This document shows, one piece after another, positions 37,310-50,478 of a stretch of 64,000 nt of DNA. Position 1 is the first letter of the stretch. Each line of letters starts with the position of its first letter. This stretch comes from Adiantum capillus-veneris (lineage: Eukaryota; Streptophyta; Polypodiopsida; Polypodiales; Pteridaceae): the NCBI GenBank assembly GCA_014529385.2, contig CM043942.1, forward strand, positions 110,047,641 to 110,111,640, given 5' to 3'. The notes under the pieces were generated by a model. It was not told where the DNA came from. It made no database searches and was given only the letters and a program-made list of their open reading frames with translations. Both the position numbers and the translations under genes were made by a program.

Positions 37310-38726
37310 CATAGCGGGTTGCGTGCGTTGAGCGTAAGCACAGTAGCACATCTCTCCTTCTCTCTGTCTTAATTGCGTTGTCCCCCTGTGCTGCCGGTGC
37401 TACAGAGACCACCACCGGATGACCCCGGTGCTGCCAGCCCTGTAAAGACCACCACCGAACTAAGCCACCAAGGTCACGTGCATTAAAACTGGCTATGGTT
37501 TTTCCCGTGCACTGGAACTTGCAGCAAAGGGTCGGGTGCATTAAAACCGATAGAGAAATCAGTGCAATCAAATCATCAAAGCATCTGTGTGTGTGTGTGT
37601 GTGTGTGTGTGTATCCGTGTCCCACCGGGATTCATAATGCACTTGCCGAATCATCATACTGCTGCCATCTGTCGTCACGGGGGGGAGGAATCTCTCCCCA
37701 TTTTATATCTTTGGCATGCCTACTAACATCATTCGACATAGGTTGTGTGTACACTTCTTCAAGCCCACCATGCATGGCTGCTTTGACTATGATAAAGTGT
37801 GGGAAACCTTCCTTGCCCACAATGGCACTTAGATAAGATGTTTGACGTGGCACACATAGAAAGTGTGGCGGGGACATCATGGGGTAGCTGAAGTGTGAGT
37901 TGAGTTGCAAACCATTCCATGACACTCTTATTTTCTTCGTGCAAGAAAAATGGTTTTTCTAAATTTTGTATTATTATTAATTAATAAAATGAAAGGCAAC
38001 CACATTTGCATCGTTGCAAAATTTGGATTAATGTCTCTCACAAAGTATGCACATGCAATCCATTTTTGCCTTTGATCGGTCGGGGATCGGCTACTGAAAA
38101 GTGTGCTGGACTCGCTATCCTTTTGACTCCTTGTAGGACCTTGATGAAGCCCATCCAATGCTCAAAAAATACCTTTGTCCAAAACCTTCTACACATTGCC
38201 GCTCTAAAGGCCACGTCAACAGGTCACGTAAGCACAAGCTCGCCCCCGTCGACCTTCTTTGCTATCGCGGTGAGTGCTCCCTCTTAGATTCCTGGCTTCC
38301 ATGCTCTCCCCCATTGACCTTCTATGTTTTCACGGGGTGAGTGCTCCCTCTCAGATTCCTAGCTTCCCACTCTGATCGAGGCTACCAAGCTTAGGAAGTG
38401 GGCATGTTTCAATCAATATGGGCCTGGACTGCAGCCTCCGACACCATTACACTACGGATTTTAGACATTTTCTCATATGGACAAAAATTTCTTTTCCACT
38501 CCTTTTTGCACCTTAATGTATAAAAAAGTTGAACAGGCTAGAAAGATTCATAAGAGTGAAAATTTTGACATTTATACCCAATTTTTTGTGGTGTCAATGC
38601 TATTGCTCCTTTTTGTACCTACGAAAAACTAATACGTAGGAAAAATCCATCTTTGCTTCTTATTCTAGCATATGCTAAACCATCATCCATTACCTTTGAT
38701 TCCATTCAAACTCCTACAATGTAGGG

Positions 38727-40878
38727 CTATCCCAAGATGAGATGATATGAAGATGTATCCTGTAAAAAGAAGTTTTGGTCCATTTTCACATCACCTATTG
38801 TCACCTTCACACCTGGACATGCTGCATACAATTCATTGAATGATTGTTTGCCACTTTCACCATCCAACCATGATCTATGTCCATTGGCCATTTGCACTTG
38901 TTGTAGAGACTCTTTGACATTATGTTTATTTCTGAACATGGTCAATCAAGGCAACAAATGGCTCTTCAAGATTACCTACCTTGACCAAAGGTTCTGTAGT
39001 AGCCCTTGCCCAGTGACTTCCTGAATATAGAGGCTCTTAGAAATGGCTTCAACTTCTTCATCATCATTTGAAAAATTCACTTACTTCACTCTCCCAGTGG
39101 ATTGGTAGCATCCTACCACACCTTCATCATCCTCCTTATCTCGCAACTGCATCCCTTGTGTCTTCAAGGTTTTGCCTTCAGCCTGTGGATGCGTGACCTC
39201 AACAATATTTTGCATCTTTCTCTTGATGATGTCAATGATCTCCTCATGGAATTCACAATTTGCCAAGGAATTCTCCCTGAGTAAACTCAATCTTGCTATT
39301 CAAAATCCTATCCTCCAAGACTTTCTTTAAATGTGTAGCAACCTCAATATACCATTGTAGTTTATAAGTTGGGCCTTTTGGCTTACCTTTTGTTGGCTCT
39401 TTCTTCTTTCCTATTGTAGACTTCTCCATGAGTACTTTAGGTGGAGATGCTCCTTGTGTCGAGGGTGTTTGGGAAGGCATTGAGTTGCTTCTTCCCTCAA
39501 TTCTAAAAGCTCTTTTTAATGGTCATTTATCAACATTCTCACGTATGTGCTTCTCTTCTACAACAGCCTCATTTTGTTGGCATTTTATAATGTAAGTATG
39601 CACTGACAATGAGTCCACTGGATCGTTCCTCCTGTTTCTAGGCGTATGGAATCCCCTGCCTCATGTATGAACTCCTTTGTAAGCTTTTCTTTCTTACAAA
39701 GTTCCACAACATTGGGCCACAACTTACCATCATCATTACTCATAAAACCCTTGGAGTGCCCAATCTTTTCTCCATAAGTAGCAACCTCAACTGTAGATAC
39801 AGCATGGTTAGAAGCCATATTCTCTACTAAATTTTGCATTCCTCGCTTCCCAAAGTTAGTTCTCAAGTGTAGACTTGTCTCCCTTGAGTGGATCTTACCA
39901 TACGTAAAGAACACAACATCTTTTCTTAAATCATCATCAAAACTATGACAATCCCTTCTTACATGATCTCTGCTATTACACCATATACATCTGTAAACAA
40001 ACCCTTCTTTGGTTTGTTGTCTTTCCTTTGAAGGCGGTACTAATGGTTGTCCCTTTTCTTCAAGCTTTGCAAGTTTTAGCTTTAATTCACACATGCCTTT
40101 CACAATCTCATATAGTATATATCCATCAACCTTTGGAGAAACAGTGGAAGGTTTTACCATCTTTTAAGGAGCCAAGGAGGTCGAGGTAGAATTATTGACT
40201 ACCATCTTGTCTCTTCTTCTTTGCCGCTTTGCAAGTAGTGAGATTTCATCTTCAACATCATTCCAATTAGTCTCTAGCCCTTACTTTGCATCTTTGTCTT
40301 CAAGTAGAAGCTCCAAGTTTTCTTGAAGTTCTTTTCGTGCTGCTTGTAGGAAAAGCTCTATCTTCTCTGACTCCAATGTGGCCATTTTCGTCCTTGTTAG
40401 TTGAGAATAGTGTCGCTCAAATTTCCTGAGAAACTATGTTGGAGAGTCCCTCCTTTGGCTTGGCTATCCATTCCAAAAAAATTCTTTTTGTCACTCACTC
40501 TGAATATTCCATAAAATACTCATCCTTTAAGGCCAACTTTAATGTTTCCCAACTTGCCCCATGCCCTTCCCTAATTCCTCTTACATGCTACCTAATTTCC
40601 GGAGTCACAACCAACTCAAAACTTTGAATCATCTCACCTTCTGGTGCTTGATGCAGTTCCATTTCCTTCACGTATCCATGAAGGTACTTTGTACCATCTT
40701 TTCCATCAACTTGATCCATTTTGTTGACAACAGCTTGAATTGATTTGGTTTTGGAGACCTCCCATATTTTCGTAGCATGTTGATGTCTCATGAATGAGGG
40801 AAATGCTTGCAACATTTGCATTGTAGCCAGATAAAATTGCACACCATGTTGCCTTGTATGATCACCCATTATTCCCAC
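38727..40878 (-). pseudogene. gag/retropepsin relic of another retroelement
   Basis: Minus-strand pieces: LATMQMLQAFPSFMRHQHA and YVKEMELHQAPEGEMIQSF (40588-40878, capsid-like); a CCHC knuckle CIWCNSRDHVRRDC in 39585-40160, with LRTNFGKRGMQNLVE; YKLQWYIEVATHLKKVLEDR (39253-39480); EFHEEIIDIIKRKMQ (39081-39290); and a retropepsin region with VALIDH near 38960 (Asp followed by His in place of the usual T/S-G), then CPGVKVTIGDVKM and SYHLILG (38727-38945). Stops and frame changes separate every piece. No RT or LTR was found. Confidence 0.7.
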
Positions 40879-41934
40879 AAACTCTCACCTTGACAGGTTT
40901 GCATTGGGCTCACCAAAAATATGTCAAGAAGCTGGCATTCTTGGGGTGTGAGTATGAAGTGAGCCACATGAAGTGAGCACGGAGTAGAGTGCAAATCAGT
41001 TTTTACGACAACAATAAAATAGGTGAGCAGTTAGCATACAAGATTTGGTGTCATAGAGGGTGTTATAGTGCAAGACATCATCCACACAATGTAAAGAGAC
41101 AAATTGACAAGGCCATGAATAATTGGTTAAACCAAAGGTAAAAGCGCCCAAAGTATAGCAAACCCCCCCCCAAAAAAAAAACCCTGAACTTTCTCTGTTT
41201 GTTTCCCTGCAGTGTGTATGCAAAACAGAGAGATGATTCTGCACTTTGTTGGCAAAAGTCGGGTTGCGGGTTCGTATCCTTGTGGAAGTGGGGTTGCATG
41301 AATTTATAATCCAATTGCAAATATTCTTGCTGATCCGAATTTACGAATATTCTTGCTGATCCAAATATTCTTTCTAGTTTGAGATAACGGGTGTTGGGCG
41401 GGCAGCAAAACGGCTCAAAGTTTCAAAGAAGGCAGCAAAGGAAGATCCTATGAAGTAATTTGTCTTGCAGTTAAGTAATCAAAAGACTGTCATTCGGTGC
41501 AAAGGACAAGTGCGGGAAATCAAAAGGCCAAATGCATCCTATGGAGGAGAAACAAGTGGAATTCGTACAACAATCAGTCGTAGTGTGAGGTTCCACAATT
41601 GAGACAGGTGAGGTTGACTACATAATCGACAAACATGTAGGAGTCGGTTGAAGTTTAACAGCTAGTGTTTGGTTTGTGATGTTTTGTCAGGTAGTATTTT
41701 ATTCTTCTTGAGTCTTAGTGAAGGGGTGAGGAAAGGACAAGTCCAGCCAATTCCTTCTGCTTCTTGGGTGAGGATAGGAAGCTAACATTCCCCCAGCCAT
41801 CGTTGGATGAAGGGCTAGGTTCTGCATTGACAAGAATATGCATGTATGCAGGCATTAGCGAGCCTCTAATCGTGACCCATTTTTATCAAAGAGGAGCTAC
41901 ATCTTGATGCTTCAAATAGCCACACCACTGTTCA

Positions 41935-42067
41935 GCAAGAAACTAATTGAATTAACCTTGAGCAACCTGACACATAACACTACAATTTTCAAAAAAAAAA
42001 TCAACCTGATGCACAAAGTAGACTCAATTTGCATGTGTTGTGTTTGAGATAATCTCTACATTTTGCT
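41935..42067. repeat. repeat module, copy 1 (direct arm plus inverted arm)
   Basis: 41935-42035 (AACTAATTGAATTAACCTTG onward) recurs in direct orientation at 42621-42715. The adjoining 42039-42067 recurs as a perfect 29-bp inverted copy at 42726-42754. Confidence 0.88.
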
Positions 42068-42620
42068 AGCCCTAACATTCCCAGCTATATCTTCTAAAGA
42101 AATTTTTTTCGATACTTTGCTCATTTTCCAATGCCATACACAGGTTTGAAAAGCACCCATGGCCATAACTTCTCCAATTACATCAATCTTTTACTCATAT
42201 CGTAAACTGTCTATAATGTATCTAAGAACAAATGTTTAACTTTTGGGCAATCCCGCTGCTTGTTTCACAATGCATTGGATTTCTTATCAAGTTTCCTAGC
42301 GAGGAAACATGCCCCACTCACACACACCATGCATCCTCAAGATTGGGGTTCAAGTCCCACTTAGACTATCCCAATTGATGTAAAGCTCGGGAATCTTGCA
42401 CCTTTACAAGCCCACTTCTCTTCTTGTTTGAGGCGTTGTTACGACATGTAGGCATTAATTGGACAAAGCTGGCGATATGAAAAAGAAGAATCCAATTTCA
42501 CACTAAAGAGATCCCTTAGAAACTAGATTCAATGTACAAACCACATCTTCTAAAGCTTGAGGGCTAGGATTCATTAATGATGATAGAGAATAATTCACGC
42601 TCAACTTCACTTCACTGTTC

Positions 42621-42754
42621 AACAGGAAACTAATTGAATTAACCTTGAGCAACCTGATGTAGAACACTACAATTTTCAAAAAAATTATCAACCTGATGCA
42701 CAAAGTAGACTCAATAAAACATGACAGCAAAATGTAGAGATTATCTCAAACACA
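42621..42754. repeat. repeat module, copy 2
   Basis: Partner of 41935-42067. The 29-bp arm AGCAAAATGTAG...CAAACACA is the exact reverse complement of the copy-1 arm, while the rest is direct. Confidence 0.88.
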
Positions 42755-42761
42755 GCAATCT

Positions 42762-42988
42762 GCATATAGCCTTATGTGAACACAAATTTTCAACCAAACA
42801 CCAATGCAAAACATATAGCATGTCAGCTATAGTTCAATACTCCGATAAGGAAGGAGTCTAGAACAAATCCGGTGCATATAGCCTTATGTGTACACAACAA
42901 TTTCAACCATATACCAATGAAAAACATTTCCAACATGTCAACTACAATTCAATACTCCGATAAGGAAGAAGGAGTCTAGAATAGATCC
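42762..42988. repeat. tandem duplication over the methyltransferase 3' end
   Basis: Two units of about 110 bp (42762-42871 and 42872-42988) share GCATATAGCCTTATGTG and CAATACTCCGATAAGGA. The second unit contains the stop codon and last codons of the methyltransferase frame. Confidence 0.85.
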
Positions 42989-44577
42989 GGTCGTCTCCTT
43001 CAAACATCAAAACATGGAGACCCATGAAGGCAGCAGCCAACCCAAATGTTCCCGTGCCTACAAAGAGGTCGAGCACTGTGTCTTCAATGCAACTAAACAA
43101 GGATATTATGTACTTTGCCAACTTCTCGCCACGTTGAGTCCCACCTCGCCAAGGCTTTCCCTTGCGTACTGAAATATCCTCAAGGGGAACCCTGCATGAT
43201 AGAGCAGCCATAAAATTACACATTGTTACCTTCATGCACATTCTTTCAAGATTAAATGTCCTATGCATAGATTCAAAGCATCAATTAGGTTCCTACACAT
43301 CATATATTATGTCCTTTGCTAATTGAAAACCCTCCCCCAGGTCCATCTTTGCTAGCTGGTCCTCATGTACATCAAGAGTTGTGATTGGGGTGGATGATCT
43401 CACAAAGAACGATAGCATTAAACAAGACACCTAAAAGCACAACCACTCCAAATCATAAGAAGATATATCACTCAATACTTGGCCACAAAAAACAACCCAA
43501 ACCAAATGGAGGGAGACTCACATGCATCACAATGTGCCCGATTTTGGTTCCAATTGGTGGAGTGCAATGGACAATCTGTCGTCGGAACATTGCAAACCCC
43601 AATCTGGTGGCTATACGCTCAATAGACACTCCTTCCTCTAGTGGATACAAGCAAACTAGATATCCCAAGTCAGAAAGGTAGAGGTCTGCCAGCTTGAAAG
43701 TGCTCTCAAATGTCATTGGGCCAAGCCTATTCCACCCCGGAACCTTCTTCTGGGAAAATCCTTCCACCGCTACATTAGAAGGAAAGTCAGCAATTATTAG
43801 ATCAACACAGTTGTCTACTTGCTTCCCTTTAATCCTCCCTATGCTGTAGACAATAGTCAGTGCCTCAGATACACGAGAGGTCAGCTCCTTGCTCTTGACT
43901 GGGTTAGTCATTTCCTTCCACAAGTCCTCCACCTGAACATGAAAGCAAAACACAGTGCTTGCACACAACTCTTCTTTTAGGCGCCGACACGTATTTGATA
44001 GTGCCAAAGACATTTCTATCTTTTAGCCTTACCTGCTGGTTTCAATTCAGGTGGAACATAAGTGCCCTTGTTACTGGACGCTCCTAAGGTGGTTGTCCTT
44101 TCCCTTTCAGACTGCTGTTGTGCCACCAAGTATTTATTAACTATTTCTTTGCCGAGGTTTACTGGCATTGGAGGCCTCTTGCCACTAGTCCTAGATATTG
44201 TTGACCCAGTGGAGGCAAAGTGAGATATTGAGTCCCCCCCTTGCTCTTGATGTTTTGTTGTCCCCATCTGCAATTGTGTCTTGTGCAAGTCATACAACTC
44301 TAATTCCTCCTCTGGTGCCCATTGACCAAGCAAGTCCAGCCACCAAGGGTAGTGCCTTATCTCCACCTCACTCAGATGCTACATTAAATGTGCACTTGTC
44401 ATGGGCCATGACAACATTATTTGCAAGAGGAGCTCATTGAATCATCAAAGAGCTATACTTACCCTACCAAGTTTCACATCTTGGTACATGTAAACCGGCT
44501 GGTCCTCCTGTTTCCAAACGTACTCCATGGCAGGTATTTCTGCTATATGTTTCTCAGAATGCTCTTTTCGGAGCCAT
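42942..44577 (-). pseudogene. exons 3-6: DNA methyltransferase-like C-terminus
   Basis: Exon 3 (44577-44463) encodes RWLRKEHSEKHIAEIP. Exon 4 (44378-44033) encodes EIRHYPWWLDLLGQWAPEEE and a polar linker. Exon 5 (43932-43522) holds VDNCVDLIIADFPSNVAVEG, aligned to motif IV, where DFPS replaces the usual D/N/S-P-P-Y/F (near 43788). Exon 6 (43191-42942) has GKPWRGGTQRGEKLAKYI, then VLDLFVGTGTFGLAAAFMG (motif I, about 43070-43041) and FEGDDRIYS. Motif IV before motif I, with a KPxxL-like segment between, matches beta-class N4-cytosine/N6-adenine methyltransferases. The altered motif IV makes activity doubtful even before the frame lesions. Confidence 0.65.
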
Positions 44578-44657
44578 CTACAAGAGATCAAACAGATGAA
44601 ATGAGCCTCTACACCAATATAGTAAATGGAAGAAACAACAAAAGAAAGGAGTTGCAC

Positions 44658-45163
44658 CTGTAAAGCACCCGTGTTGCAGCTGTCTTCAGGCCGGGCTGAA
44701 GATCAGGCTCATTAGAAAACTTTATTCCCCCCTCATTAGTCTTGAAAGCCTTTCGAAAGAACCTCATTCTACATAGCTGTACGTATGAGTTCCAATGAGA
44801 TTCAGGAGGTGAAGGCACATGATCGAATTCCCTTATCTCTTGTATGAGTATACGACCATGGTCTGCCAATTGCAACCAAAATCAATACATATGCAGCCAA
44901 TCACGAACCTTAGCTTTGTCATTTGGGAGTCCCTCCAAAGTTCTCTGGTTTGCATTGTGGTTTTCCAGCATGCACACAATCTGAGCTTTATTAGCATCGC
45001 TAATCATTGATGATCCTATCATGTTCAGTTTCTCCTCAGTGGCAATGTGCGTGGATGGCTCATGCCAAGGCAGTGACAACACAGCATTCCAATACTGCTC
45101 CCCATTGCTTGGGTCTGCAATCCTTGCAAACTTTGATGTCTTACCTCGATAAAGTGTCTCCAC
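44658..45163 (-). pseudogene. exon 2, 3' part (after the copia insertion)
   Basis: Continues the same frame: YWNAVLSLPWHEPSTHIATE, QIVCMLENHNANQRTLEGLP and VRDWLHMY, then a TGA at 44882-44884. After that the frame is open through LADHGRILIQEIREFDHVPS to a donor at 44657. The flanks read as one protein, so I take the TGA as a nonsense change. The 26-nt GT-AG stretch spanning it is too short for a plant intron. Confidence 0.6.
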
Positions 45164-45355
45164 TGTTGGGGTATAAAGCCCAATGTGGTCGCCCAGGTAA
45201 GTGGGCGGGCCGCCAGGTATGTACACATATTCTTTTGTAAAAACCTAATAAGAACTCACTATGATCTACACATTACAGTAGAGCGAGTTCACCATATCGT
45301 CGTGCTCTTCTTCTCGCACTCTCTCTCGCATCGCACTTCCGCTCGTACTCCTTCA
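45164..45355 (+). repeat. copia LTR 1
   Basis: 192 bp, TGTTGGGGTATAAAGCCC to CTCCTTCA. GTATAAAG near its start could act as a TATA box. The primer site TGGTATCAGAGC is at 45358-45369. Confidence 0.93.
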
Positions 45356-46453
45356 ACTGGTATCAGAGCTCAGATCGAGGCTCGGGGCAGCACTGCAGGA
45401 GGCTAGAGTCACCAGCTCAGATTGGAGTGAAATTCGACAGGTAAACACACGGCCCCAAATATCGTGGGAGTCCCCAAAGGGCTTGGTGTTGTCAGAATTT
45501 CATTCTGAGGTCATCTCGGCCACCGTTCGGCTTCGACAAAGATCTACGCAGGCCATTTTCGACTACGTGATCTCAGCGGGTGTAGATCCGACTCTGCAAA
45601 TTTGGGTTTTCGGCCTACGACTGCAGGTGCTGAGGATATCGACACTCCCAGAGTGTTGATTTTTGGCTGTCTACACATCGAAGGATGGCTCACAGTTCTT
45701 GGAGGCGTGTCACATACGACACGGGCGCATCTACACACAGACTGTAGGCGACATCCACTAGTTCATCAGGTAGCTTGTGTTTACTGCTTGATATTCCAGA
45801 TTTCATCCTGACATTGCAGGTACTTCCACATGGGATGTATTGTCAGAGATGATGTATGTCTGTTGAGGGTTTGCTGGCTGTGAGTCACGCAGCAAACAAC
45901 CGCCGCAGCGGTTAGAGCATACAGTGGGAAATTTGTGGATGTATGACTTTGTGGGAAGTCTATGTACTGTCAGATTTACTGCAGCCTTTGTTGAGGGTCG
46001 AGTGAGGTTTTATTGAGTTCGGGGATTCTCGAATGTTGAGATCCTTTCGGTGATACAGGTCTTGGAGCGATCCCTCGAGCACCCTTAGATAGGCAGCTAG
46101 GATGTATTGACTATGAGTTAGACAGTTGGGATTGCATCTTTGCTTTACTGCCGTTGAGGCATTGTCACAGTCTATGCTTACAGGACAGTGACAGGACAGT
46201 CAGAGACAGTACAGGTGCAGGACAGGTTTACCCGCAGCTTACAGTGTGAGAGAGACAGTGTTTTTTGAGCTGTTTTTTGGTCTGTTTTTTGAGTACACCA
46301 GAGCCATTTTACAAAGGAGACTCTGCCGAAATTTATGCAGAATCTAAAGCTTTCTTGGTTCATTTGACAGGTTGATATTGGTTCAGAGGTCAGTTTACAG
46401 GGGAAACTCTGGCGAATTTTTCCCAGGAAAGTAAACTACTGTGAAGCGTAGCT

Positions 46454-49400
46454 ATGGCTGGATCACAAGACACTGCTCTTTACAATATCAAGAAGCTGGA
46501 TGGAACCAATTTCCCATTGCGGAAGCAGCAGATTTGGCACGTGTTGGTACAAAAGAAGCAGATAAAACCTATAAAGCTCAAGGGGATAAAACCAGAAGAT
46601 ATGGACGAAGATGAATGGAGCGAAATGGATGAATTGGCACTTTCTACCATTATGCTGACTTTGGCAGAAAGCGTTTACTTCAATGTAGCAGACGAGTTGT
46701 CGGCTTATCAAGCATGGTTAAAGCTGAGTGATCTTTATGAGAAGCAGAGTGCAGCTTCACAGGTATACTGGCTTAAGAAGCTTGTTGACTTGAAGATGAA
46801 AGAAGGGACACCTATGTCCAATCATCTGAATGAATTCAACAGAATCTACAGTCAATTGTCAGCTCAAGGTGTCAAGTTTGATGAACCTGTTAGAGCTATG
46901 TTCCTGTTGATCACATTGCCAGAAAGTTGGGACACTTTTCGCACAGCTTTGAGTAATTCTGCACCTCTAGATGGTTTGAACATAGCAGGTGTAGAAGGAA
47001 GTCTGCTTATTGAAGAAACCAATAGAAAGACAATGGACAAAGGCAAAGGAACAGCCTTAGTTGTCAGGGGAAGGACCAAAGAAAAGTACAAAGGTGGAAA
47101 GAGGAATCAGTCTCGTAGCAAGTCCCGCAGTGCTAAAGGCAAGAGTGACATAGAATGCTACCATTGTGGCAAGAAGGGTCACCTGAAAAGAGATTGCAGA
47201 GAATGGAAAGCAGAGAAAGGCAAAGAGAAAGCTGAAGACCATGGTGAGAAGAACAAGTCCTCAGTGAAGATTCAAGAAATAAATGTGACAAACACTGTTG
47301 CAGAGGATGACAGTCTAGTGTCAGGAGACATCTACTTCTTGAAGAATACAATGGACTCAGCTCTTCTTACAGCATCTGATGGAAATGCACTGAGTGAATG
47401 GATTATAAACTCAGGGGCATCACTTCAAGTGTCTCCAAACAAGGACTGGTTTACCTCTTATGTGACCACTAAAGATCATGTTCGGCTAGGCAATTGGCAG
47501 ACATGTGAGATCTTAGGTGTTGGAGATGTTCAATTGAAGTTTCATAATGGCTCTTTTTTCACACTAAAGAATGTGAGACATGTTCCCGCAATTACAAAGA
47601 GCTTGATCAGCACAGGTTTACTTGATGATGCTGGCTACGTCACCACTTTTGGACAGAACATGTGGAAGATATCCAAGGGTTCTATGACAGTAGCACATGG
47701 AGTAAAGTTTGGAGGACTTTACATGATTTATGTATCAAATGTCTCTAAAAATGTAATCAATGTAACCGAGCAGCCGAACGTTTCTTTGTGGCATAGCCGA
47801 TTAGGACATATGTCCAAGAAGGGAATGGAAATCTTGTCTCGTTCTGGTTATTTGCCTGGCTTTTCATTTAATGATTTTGAATTCTGTGAACATTGTCTAT
47901 ATGGTAAGCAAACACAGCAGCCACATAAGCATAGAAGCAATAGAAGAGATACACACTTGGCACTTGTTCATAGTGATTTGTGTGGACCTATGCCTAACCT
48001 ATCTCTAGGGGGAGCTTCTTACTTTATAACATTTATAGATGATTACTCGAGGAAAGTATGGGTTTACTTTCTCAAGCACAAGGATGAAGCGTTTAGTGTT
48101 TTCAAAACGGTTGTGACACTTGTGGAGAATCAGAGTGGCAAGAAGCTTAAATGCTTACGCACTGACAATGGTGGAGAGTATGTTTCAAAGGCCTTTCAAG
48201 ACTTTTGTGAGTCAAAAGGTATAAAACGTGAACTTACTGCTCCTTACAATCCTCCTCAAAATGGTGTTGCTGAGAGGATGAATAGGACCATACAAGAGAA
48301 GGTCAGAAGTATGTTGTCTAATGCACAACTGCCAAATGGGTTTTGGGCTGAAGCTGTATCAGCAGCTGTTCATCTTGTAAATAGATCTCCTAGCAAGGTT
48401 TTGCAGAAGAATTCAGTGCCATTGATGGTATGGTCAGGCAAAATGCCCTCATACAAGTATCTCAGAGTCTTTGGCTGTGAGGCATATACTCACGTTCCAA
48501 AGGAATTTAGGAACAAACTTGAGCCAAAGAGTAGAAAGTGCATCTTTCTAGGCTATGGTAATTCCGGTGAGATGGGGTACAGACTTTGGGATCCCGAATC
48601 CAGAAAGGTTGTCCGCAGCAATGATGTTCACTTTAATGAATCCAAATATCATTCTAAACCAGAGAGGGTTGAGGAGATTAGAAGAGTTGTCTTCCAAGAA
48701 GATGGACCTGCACGTGCAAGAAAAAATGTCAGGGCTCAAGAGGAGCAAGGACAGGATAGAGTGGAACCACAGGTTGTGGCTGAGCCTGAGCCACCTATTG
48801 TGCATAGATCTGGACGTGTCACGCGACCTTCTGATAGGTTTGTTCCATCTATGAACTATGTCATGTTGACTAATTGAAATGAGCCTTCATGTTACAAGGA
48901 AGCAGTGCAAGTGAAGGACTCCGGGAATTGGCAATTGGCCATGCAGTCAGAGATGACAGCTCTGCATAAAAACAAGACATGGAAGCTAGTTAAATTACCA
49001 CAGGGCAAAAAGGCTCTACCTTGTAAATGGGTTTACAGGTATAAGATCACCGCTCATGATAGTCAGCCAAAGTACAAAGCAAGGCTTGTTGCCAAGGGAT
49101 TTAAGCAAGAACAAGGCATTGACTTTGATGAAGTCTTCTCTCCGGTGGTCAAGATGACTACATTGAGATGCTTTCTTGCATTGGTTGCCATATTAGATTT
49201 GGTGTTGCACCAAATGGATGTCAAGACAGCGTTCTTGCATGGTGATTTAGATGTGGAAATTTACATGCAGCAGCCAGAAGGGTTTGTTGAGAAAGGCAAG
49301 GAAGATTGGGTATGCCAGTTGTTAAAGAGTCTTTATGGCTTAAAACAATCACCGAGGGCATGGTACCATAAATTCCACAAGTTTATGCTTTTTCAAGGCT

Positions 49401-50434
49401 ACAAACGTAGTGAGTTCGATCACTGTCTATATACAAAGAAGGCTAAGGATGGTAGTTGGCTGATCCTTATTTTGTATGTGGATGACATGTTGATTGCTGG
49501 CAAGCACTTGGAAGAAATTTCAGCTTTGAAGTCAAAGATGGCAAAATCGTTTGACATGAAAGACATGGGTGAGGCAAGTCATATACTTGGTATGCGCATT
49601 GAGAGAGACAGATCAAAGAAGTTGATTTGGTTATCTCAAACAGAGTATATTGACAAGGTTTTGCAACGTTTCAATATGGAGAAGGGAAAGGCACTGAGTG
49701 TTCCATTGCCACCATATGTGAAACTTAGCAAACAAGATTGTCTTGTGTCTGAGGAAGAACAGGCTGAAATGGATAAGATTCCATATGCATCTGCAGTGGG
49801 TAGTTTGATGTATGCAATGATTGCTACTAGCCCAGACATTGCATTTGCAGTGGGAGTAGTAAGACGAGACATGTCAAACCCAGGCAGGAAACATTGGGAG
49901 GCAGTGAAAGGAATATTGAGATACCTGAAAGCTACAAAGAGTATGCGTATATTCTATGGGAGTCAGGAGCTAAGTGTAAAGGGTTTTACGAACTCAGATT
50001 ATGCAGGTGACTGAGACAACCGAAGGTCTACGTCAGGGTATGTCTTTACATTGGCTGGTGGAGTAGTATCATGGCGTTCTAGATTACAAGATTGTGTTAC
50101 TCAGTCTACTATAGAGGCTGAATATGTTGCAGCATCAGAGGCATGCAAAGAATCAATTTGGCTTAATCGACTAGTAACAGACTTGGGAATCAAAGAAGAG
50201 ATGCCTGTGTTATATTGTGATAGTCAAAGTGCTATACAATTGGCTTGCAATCCAGTTTATCACTCAAAGACAAAGCATGTGGATGTGAAGTATCATTTCA
50301 TCAGGGAAATGCTCGAGGATAAGCAACTTCAGCTTGTCAAAGTTTACACCACAGAAAATCCTTCTGATGTACTTACAAAAGGACTTTCCTCAGAGAGCTT
50401 TGCGCATTTTCGCAAGCAGTTAGGTGTAGGGTAG
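46454..50434 (+). pseudogene. gag-pol: copia gag-pol, copy 1
   Basis: One frame with TGA at 48875-48877 and 50012-50014, where copy 2 has sense codons. Order: gag (YNIKKLDGTNFPLRKQQIWH), CCHC knuckle CYHCGKKGHLKRDC (intact), protease with INSGA (Asn319 in place of the catalytic Asp), integrase (HSRLGH, CEHC, HSDLCGP, TDNGGEY, NGVAERMN), RT with YVDDMLIAG, RNase H (SDYAGD). Protease-integrase-RT-RNase H order defines Ty1/copia. The stops and the protease substitution make this copy non-functional. Confidence 0.93.
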
Positions 50435-50478
50435 TACATCACTTCTCTACATCTCTTGTATATTAGCTTGTATAGTAG

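Noticed and set aside
44862-44884. Tiny GT-AG interval that would remove the TGA in the methyltransferase gene
   Set aside because: At about 26 nt it is far below plant intron sizes, and the flanking frame is continuous, so a nonsense change is simpler.
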